From Apostichopus japonicus (taxonomy: Eukaryota > Echinodermata > Holothuroidea > Aspidochirotida > Stichopodidae), in the NCBI RefSeq assembly GCF_037975245.1, contig NC_092573.1:552001-616000 (forward strand): 64,000 bases of DNA, given 5' to 3'. A program made the position numbers and the translations under genes. Shown here in pieces: positions 58,201 through 64,000 of the stretch (its first letter is position 1; the number at the start of each line of letters is the position of its first letter). The notes beneath the pieces were generated by a model. It had not been told where the DNA came from. It ran no database searches and saw nothing but the letters and a program-made list of their open reading frames with translations.

Positions 58201-60618
58201 ACAGTAAATATGTAGTGTGTATACTGAAGTCAATGTACAGTACAGTAGTCCCATTGTAAACGGTATCTGTGAAAAGAAGGTCCTGTAGAGAATCCCAGGG
58301 TCTAGGAGGTTTTTGATCATTTGGTGTTCACTTCCTCATGCTTCGTGAAAAGGGTTGAACTCCAGGAATTAATGGCATACTGTATTAGGAAAGTAAAGCA
58401 GGATATATATATATATATCATGAGATTGTACCCAGACCTGTGTGAAACAGGGATAATAACAATTTCTGCATGATTAGGTTCAAATGATGGTTGACGATTT
58501 TTTTCAATACGGCTCCAAGGGTAGAGACATTATTTTTCAGCCCTTGTACTGTAGTATAGAATGGCAACAGTGTTATTCTATAGTTGACATGTACAGTACA
58601 TTAATTTTGAATGTAGATAATTCTGTTGTTTTCATGAAGCCAAGAAAACCCCTCAGTATATTTACTGTACTTGATTATTAATAATCATTTTGAGATCTCT
58701 TTAATATTGGTGACTTATTAAACATTTAAATTCTAATCCAGACACTTTTGTGTAGATGTTCAGTTACAGTAATGTCATGAACTTTGGTGTGTTTGCTCAA
58801 TTCCAAAGTTTAAGTGATAATTTCCTCATCAATGATTGATATGTTACTTTGTGGACAGATACCACAACACCTTCATGGTCCTCATTTTATTCCTGGAAGG
58901 ATCTAGTTCAACGGTTTTCAATGAACTTTCTTTGTATGGAGCAGAGGACTCAAAACCTCACAATATACCTACCAATGTAAGGGGAAAGCTGAAAGGTGAT
59001 CCAGCATAAAGCTTTAAGGATTGTGAGGCTATTTTAGACGGCCCCATGACCCGATACAATGTTAAGTTCAGCTTTAAGTTGCTTAACTTACAGGATGTCA
59101 AAGTTCTTAAAAGTGAAAATTATCAGATTTCCGAGTGTTTCGTGTTCAGTGCCAGTTCCTGCTATTCTGTTCTGTGGTATAATGAATGCATCATCAGTGG
59201 CAATGATCCGGAAACTATTGGGAGTGACATAAAGATTAGGTCACCGAAATGTTTTGGTTTGTTGCAAGACTTTTAGAAAATTGATCTACAGAACATCCTC
59301 GGGGAAAGGGGGGGTGGGGTTTGGTGGTTCATGGCGCAGTCGTCATGAAAGATTGTGGGTTGTGGGTCTAATTATCCAATTCCATACTGTCATATTTCTA
59401 ATAATTTGATACAAAGGTATAGTGTTTTTTCAGGTAAATAGGAAATATTTCAATTTTTGTTTCTTTGCACTGTATCTTTAAATGGGGCAAGTGGGGGAAA
59501 AAAGTCCAAGGTTGAACTGAAAAACAGTTTTGATGGAGAAAGTCTTCAAACTAAAGTTGCATTGTGTCCCTTATTTATGTAAATTAGCCTGATAGAGCCA
59601 CTAGGAAATGGCCTCAGGTGAGTTGCTCATGTAAGTAGGAAATAGTGAAAACCTGTCAGCCATATTGTTTGGTGATCACTGACGGTATCCAGGTTTGAAG
59701 TTTTTCTGCTCAGTTGTACTACAGCAGTTTGCACGCACCTTTAATGATCTTTCCAGACTGATATATATATTACTGTAAAGTTATTTACTGCACCAATGAA
59801 CTTTCTAATAATGTTAGAATAATTATGAATGTTTCGTTTCATCCACTGTTAACAGTTTACTGTACAGTAGTTATAATTATTTAGGTTACTTGGAGAAAAT
59901 GCACTCTAGTCTGATCACAAGGATAGAAGCGTGAAGTGTGTTCAATCTACTATTTGGGCCAATGGGCCTACAGTACAGTGGTTACAGTGCAACATTTGTT
60001 GTGAGTTTGAACTGTTACTAGCACTGTGTTATTGCATAGTAATACCTGTACTCATACTACCACACGGCAGGCACTGTTACCGAGTAAGAGGTGGTATTGT
60101 CATCCACGGAGTTAGCTGCTTTCTAATTCCCTTGTACTATGACCTGCAAATCATGAAATGTAAACACTGGAGCCTATCAATTCTCACAACACTTGCCTAT
60201 TCTCTATATATTATTCTATACAGTATATATATACAGTATTTGTGATAACAGAACCTGATATGAAACTTCCTTATTTATTTCTACAGTGTTTGATCTCAAG
60301 GCAGTTCGGCACCAGCCATCCGTGTTACCTTACCGCCTGGTAAAATTCAAGGCCAAAGCTTGGCAATTTTCTTCTCGCGGTAATGTTGTTCAGTTTAACC
60401 AGCCATGGAAAACTCATATTTTACATCTGTGGATCTATTTCTTAAATAAATTGTGAAATTTTATATCACAATATATCTGCTAAAGTTTCCCCATCAGTGA
60501 TAAATTAATTAGTCTTGTCCTATTTTTTAATTTTTTAATTTTTGGAGAGCAAAAACTGTTTACCTGTACTCGATCATCTTTCAAAGACCAAAGTAACGTT
60601 TGGTACTGAACTTCTGTA
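55244..60618. other. Upstream region of the SHC gene; no coding exon recognised
   Basis: No exon with family similarity was found. A segment at about 55555-55745 with acttccgcat, acgtcact and a possible donor (ttg|gtaagg at 55738) could be a promoter and untranslated first exon, but this is speculative. The sequence from about 57400 on is dense in tactgta and tacagta words. A possible splice acceptor (tttctacag) lies at about 60285, from which a 5' UTR could run to the start codon. Confidence 0.35.
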
Positions 60619-60786
60619 ATGGCCGGAATACTTCCAAAATTTAATAAAAAGGGTCCGAATACTGTTGGACAGAGGACCAATGATGATTTGTGGACAAGGA
60701 CTGGGACCTTCATCAACAAACCTGTTCATGGCTGGCTACATCCAGAAGAAAAGTTGAAACATGGAGGGATATGTTACGGTGTCAGG
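60619..60786 (+). CDS. SHC adaptor protein, first coding exon (partial gene)
   Basis: SHC proteins bind phosphotyrosine receptors through PTB and SH2 domains and recruit Grb2 to activate Ras. The exon encodes 56 residues, starting MAGILPKFNKKGPNTVG. Residues of about 24-56 (LWTRTGTFINKPVHGWLHP, then EEKLKHGGICYGVR) match the start of the SHC PTB domain, where vertebrates read WTRHGSFVNKPTRGWLHP and VSYLVR. The donor agg|gtaagt in phase 0 falls where vertebrate SHC continues with YMGCVEV. The start has G at -3 and G at +4. The rest of the PTB, CH1 and SH2 domains must lie beyond the window. Which vertebrate SHC paralogue it relates to cannot be decided. Confidence 0.88.
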
Positions 60787-60949
60787 GTAAGTAATAAATT
60801 ATGATAGTAATATGCAGGATTTAAAAAGTGCAGCTATGTCCACCGATGACAGAGCTCAAGGTGCATAACAATATTACCCTGGTCAACGATAACCTGTCAA
60901 ACATAGAGACAATCCCTCCACATGGCAGCAGCTTAACAGCGACCAACTG

Positions 60950-61110
60950 ACAGTTTATCTCCTCCGGCCCCCATGTATACACCTGGGTGAAGAGAGGCAA
61001 TGGTGATCCAGCTCTAAGGCCTCAACATAATGATCTGGCCAGGACTCAAACCTGTAAGCCTTAGATCACAAGTCCACTGCCTTTAACCACTTGACCACAA
61101 CACTCTCACA
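60950..61110 (-). mobile_element. tRNA-derived SINE, minus strand
   Basis: Read on the minus strand, the A box TGGTCAAGTGG (complement of 61087-61097) is followed by the B box GGTTTGAGTCC (complement of 61042-61052) at tRNA-like spacing. Both are close to the Pol III consensus. The body then continues leftward with ttgcctctcttcaccc. The bases around the B box resemble the SINE fragment at about 25200. The left boundary is uncertain. Confidence 0.75.
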
Positions 61111-62039
61111 GTATAATACATACACATATATTTAAGGTTAAGGAACCCTGAGCTTGATTTGTTGGAAAATTAATGGAAGGAGTCGCCACATCTCTACATC
61201 GGCATGTTGGGTTGTTAAGTCGCTTTCAGAGAATTCTTAGGAAATAGTAAATCTGTTTTTATGAGATTTACTTCGTTCTTCGCTTACGAGTGACTCGCTT
61301 ACCTGTCTCCTCACAACATGAGGTCTGTGTTACAAATTATGTAAAATTATATTAGACAGGCAATTAAGAAATAAAACTGATAAAATGATATCTACAAACA
61401 GAACTACATAGTAGCTGTTACTGCTAAAGACTTTAACCTAATTGACCAGACAAATTTGGCCCTTACAGTATGAAAGCGGTTTTACTTTCCTTTTCAAATG
61501 GAAGGGAGCTGTACAGTAGATTAAATATGTGTAAAGAGTATTTTGAAATGCAATTGAAGAACTGTTCTAGTACTTTGAGGTGACTTTGCTGAAAAGAGTC
61601 CTATTATTGTTGAATATAATCCGTCATCTTTTGTTATGTAGGTATATTTATGTCGGTGTTAATACCATGAACCATAAAGGTGAGTATTGTACTGTACATT
61701 CAGTGATCGTTACAGCATCTATAGGCACTACATTGTGTATTCTACAGTACAATAGAAATACCTGGGCATGTTTTACAGAACAGAGGGTTAATTGTGCGCT
61801 TAAAACACTTTAAATTAGAGTTATGTATCGGGCTGTTGGGTACAATAAATCAGTTAAAATGCATTAGTCATCCCATAAATATGTAGGGGGGTTCAACTTG
61901 GTGGGTACAGTAGTCATTGAATGCATGAATGCATCAAATCTTCTAATATATTCCCAGATTCCCATGATGGTTCTAATCTAAACAATTTGAAGTGGTTTCT
62001 TGTTGGGGGAGGGGGGGGGAAGGGAGCTACAAACCCTGA

Positions 62040-62513
62040 TTATTCAAAGTGGTCGGGACCGAAGTTAGTTCGAATAACGGAAAAGTTTGGATACTCGAAT
62101 ATTTTCGACTATAAAACAACCGTAAAATGCGATATTATGCCTTCTAAATGATGGTATATATTGTTTTTGTTAACTTACGTAACGATCAGCTTTCAGATTC
62201 ATTTGACAAAGCATGTGTATTTTCATCCATTCTCCCATTGCTTTATATGTCGAATAGATAATCACCTACTGTACTACATAAATGTCTGATCGTTATTTGT
62301 ACAAATTGTTGTAGATGAATGAAAGTACACTTGCTTTGGCAAAAGAATTTGAAAGTTGATTGTTGTGTACAAGTGAACAAATTTAAGTTGTACATTAATA
62401 TGAGTACTGTACAGTTCTTATAAACAATAACACTAGGCATCTAGACTTTTTATTTATGAATGGATGGCCGGTTCGGATAAAGAGAGGCTCGGATAAAGAG
62501 GAGTTTTACTGTA
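62040..62513. mobile_element. Fragment of a pogo/Tigger-like DNA element
   Basis: The right end, read as complement, is cagtaaaactcc followed by two tctttatccga words. This is the doubled-motif end typical of pogo/Tigger elements, and TA follows it. Words of the ttcgaataacgg type occur at about 62070-62105 and may be the inner or other end. No transposase is present and the left boundary is unclear. Confidence 0.4.
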
Positions 62514-64000
62514 CTGTATAGAAGTCTGAACATCTGAGAGATCCAGTTGACAAAACAGACTTTGTATCATCATCATACTGCTTTAAGTGTTCCAGGCACT
62601 TTCAACTCAAGGTTGTACAGTTACCTCAGCCAGGTTAGCGTCAGCTTCGCAAATTAAGATCACTTTGGAATGCTAACGATGGATTCTTTTCAGATGGTTA
62701 GATACAGGGCGATGTATTTGCATAGTTACCGTGGACATCTCTCACAGGAATGAATATTTCTGCCTTGGATTTTGATTTGCTGCTATACTGTACGTATATA
62801 GCAGCATTGCTGAAGTGTCCCATGAGTTAAATGCATTACATAAAGGTGATTAAATGTCGTTCGAAATTTAATGAAGTCCTTGATGTGAATAAAGTGTTGT
62901 GTTGACATTGGTGTCAGTCTGTACTACAGTAAGTAGTGTCAAGTTGGTTGCTGTGAAGTGGTCAGTTGCTTTAGGGCCTGTTTATACTAGATGCCACTGT
63001 CAGAATCACTCCTCCCCCTCCTCCCCTCCTCGTTCCCCTTCTCCCCTCCCCCTCCCCCTCCCACCTTATCCCATTAAGTACTTTTCAGGAAATCACACAA
63101 AACCAGGAGTTTGAATGTAACATACTATACAGTACATTGTGTGTGTACAGTAGGTAAACCATAGGTCCAGATGTCACCTGCGGATCAAGTGCAAGTGGCA
63201 CTTGTAAGGTCTATAAACCTTTCCATTATAATTAACTGAATGCAATACTAATTACTGTGTGGAAAATCATAGTGTTGTTGTTACTATTACTTGAAATTGT
63301 ATGTTTTGTTGTCATTGAGTGACATTGACAGAGCTGTTTTTCTACTAGCTGAGATAACAACTTTGCTGTTTTTCTAGTGTCCTGCATATATAGTAACCTT
63401 CCTACTGTAATGTAATTATTGTATTAATCTTGTTTAAACATGTGAGAAATACATTTGAAATTGAAAATGAAAAAAATGGAATTGTATTGAGTGGTTTTAG
63501 GGTAACTGTACATACTGTATGGCTGACAGAATGCGACTACTCCGTAACTACGTAGTAATTGCTTTAGAAATGGCCATAAGGAAGCAAGACCTGGTTTTTT
63601 GTGATCAAATTTGTTATTCTCTGACAACTGTATATATGGTAGTGAGTACAGTAAAATGCACCCAACCAAAATATTGTATCACTTTAACTGTAGCTTTGAC
63701 CAGAGCAGCTATTGATGGTCTTAGTTTAATGCTGTCTGTAGGTCCTGTAGGAAAATCATTGTGATCTGTAGATGTAAGAATCATTTCACCCTTAAAGAAA
63801 TGTCAAAATGGAGACCACCTTTTTCATAATAATGCATTTCTCTAGAATACTGACAGGAAAACGAAGATTGGAATTATAATTCAAAGTACTGTAGTGGAGT
63901 AATTTTCGGCCCGCACTGGATTACTAACATACAGTATCATGAAACGTACTGTCTATGTTCTGGGTATTGTTTGCCTGAGCAACTACTCAAGTGTGGTACA

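Larger units (their letters stand above)
60787..64000 (+). other. SHC intron 1 (continues past the window)
   Basis: No second coding exon was seen. It holds a SINE, a pogo-like fragment, a C/T-rich tract at about 63010-63064, and many tactgta words. Confidence 0.6.

Overview
The window is animal nuclear DNA from what is most likely a marine invertebrate deuterostome, possibly an echinoderm. The evidence is long AT-rich introns with GT/AG splice sites, tRNA-derived SINEs, a LINE with an (ATT)n tail, hAT-type MITEs and abundant minisatellites. The deuterostome and echinoderm placement is inference; no species can be named. I saw no bacterial-style operons, CRISPR, LTR elements or virus-derived sequence.

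Three plus-strand host genes can be supported. (1) A three-exon gene at 4780-6585 encodes a 175-residue GPI-anchored Ly6/uPAR (three-finger) protein. (2) AGTPBP1, encoding cytosolic carboxypeptidase 1 (CCP1/Nna1, a tubulin deglutamylase), has 23 coding exons from 18904 to 46174. All junction phases agree and the sum is 3726 nt, or 1241 residues. The metallocarboxypeptidase active site is intact. A phase-compatible alternative last exon, built from an 18-bp Pro/Ser/Gln-coding minisatellite, lies at 52565-52970. (3) The first coding exon of a SHC adaptor gene is at 60619-60786. It holds the start of the PTB domain, and the rest of the gene lies beyond the window.

Layout: 1-4600 has no gene apart from a tandem pair of tRNA-like SINE units. 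4.6-7.1 kb is the Ly6 gene. 7.1-18.8 kb is repeat-rich. It holds a truncated LINE, a U2 snRNA-like fragment, a recent 1.15-kb copy of the Ly6 3' region flanked by 27-bp direct repeats, and a tandem pair of about 600-bp inverted-repeat elements. 18.8-53.6 kb is AGTPBP1. Its non-coding parts carry three large tandem arrays (47-bp, 25-bp and 115-bp units, about 8 kb in all), two decayed copies of its own exons, and several interspersed repeats. 53.6-60.6 kb is intergenic or 5' SHC sequence with two hAT MITEs, each with exact 8-bp target-site duplications. 60.8-64 kb is SHC intron.

The three genes show no shared pathway. CCP1 shortens polyglutamate chains on tubulin, SHC couples phosphotyrosine receptors to Ras signalling, and the Ly6 protein is a cell-surface protein of unknown ligand. 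The most unusual observations are the exon relics inside AGTPBP1, the possible minisatellite-born alternative C-terminus, the cluster of upstream AUGs touching the CCP1 start codon, and the 47-bp array of splice-acceptor-like units just before exon 12.
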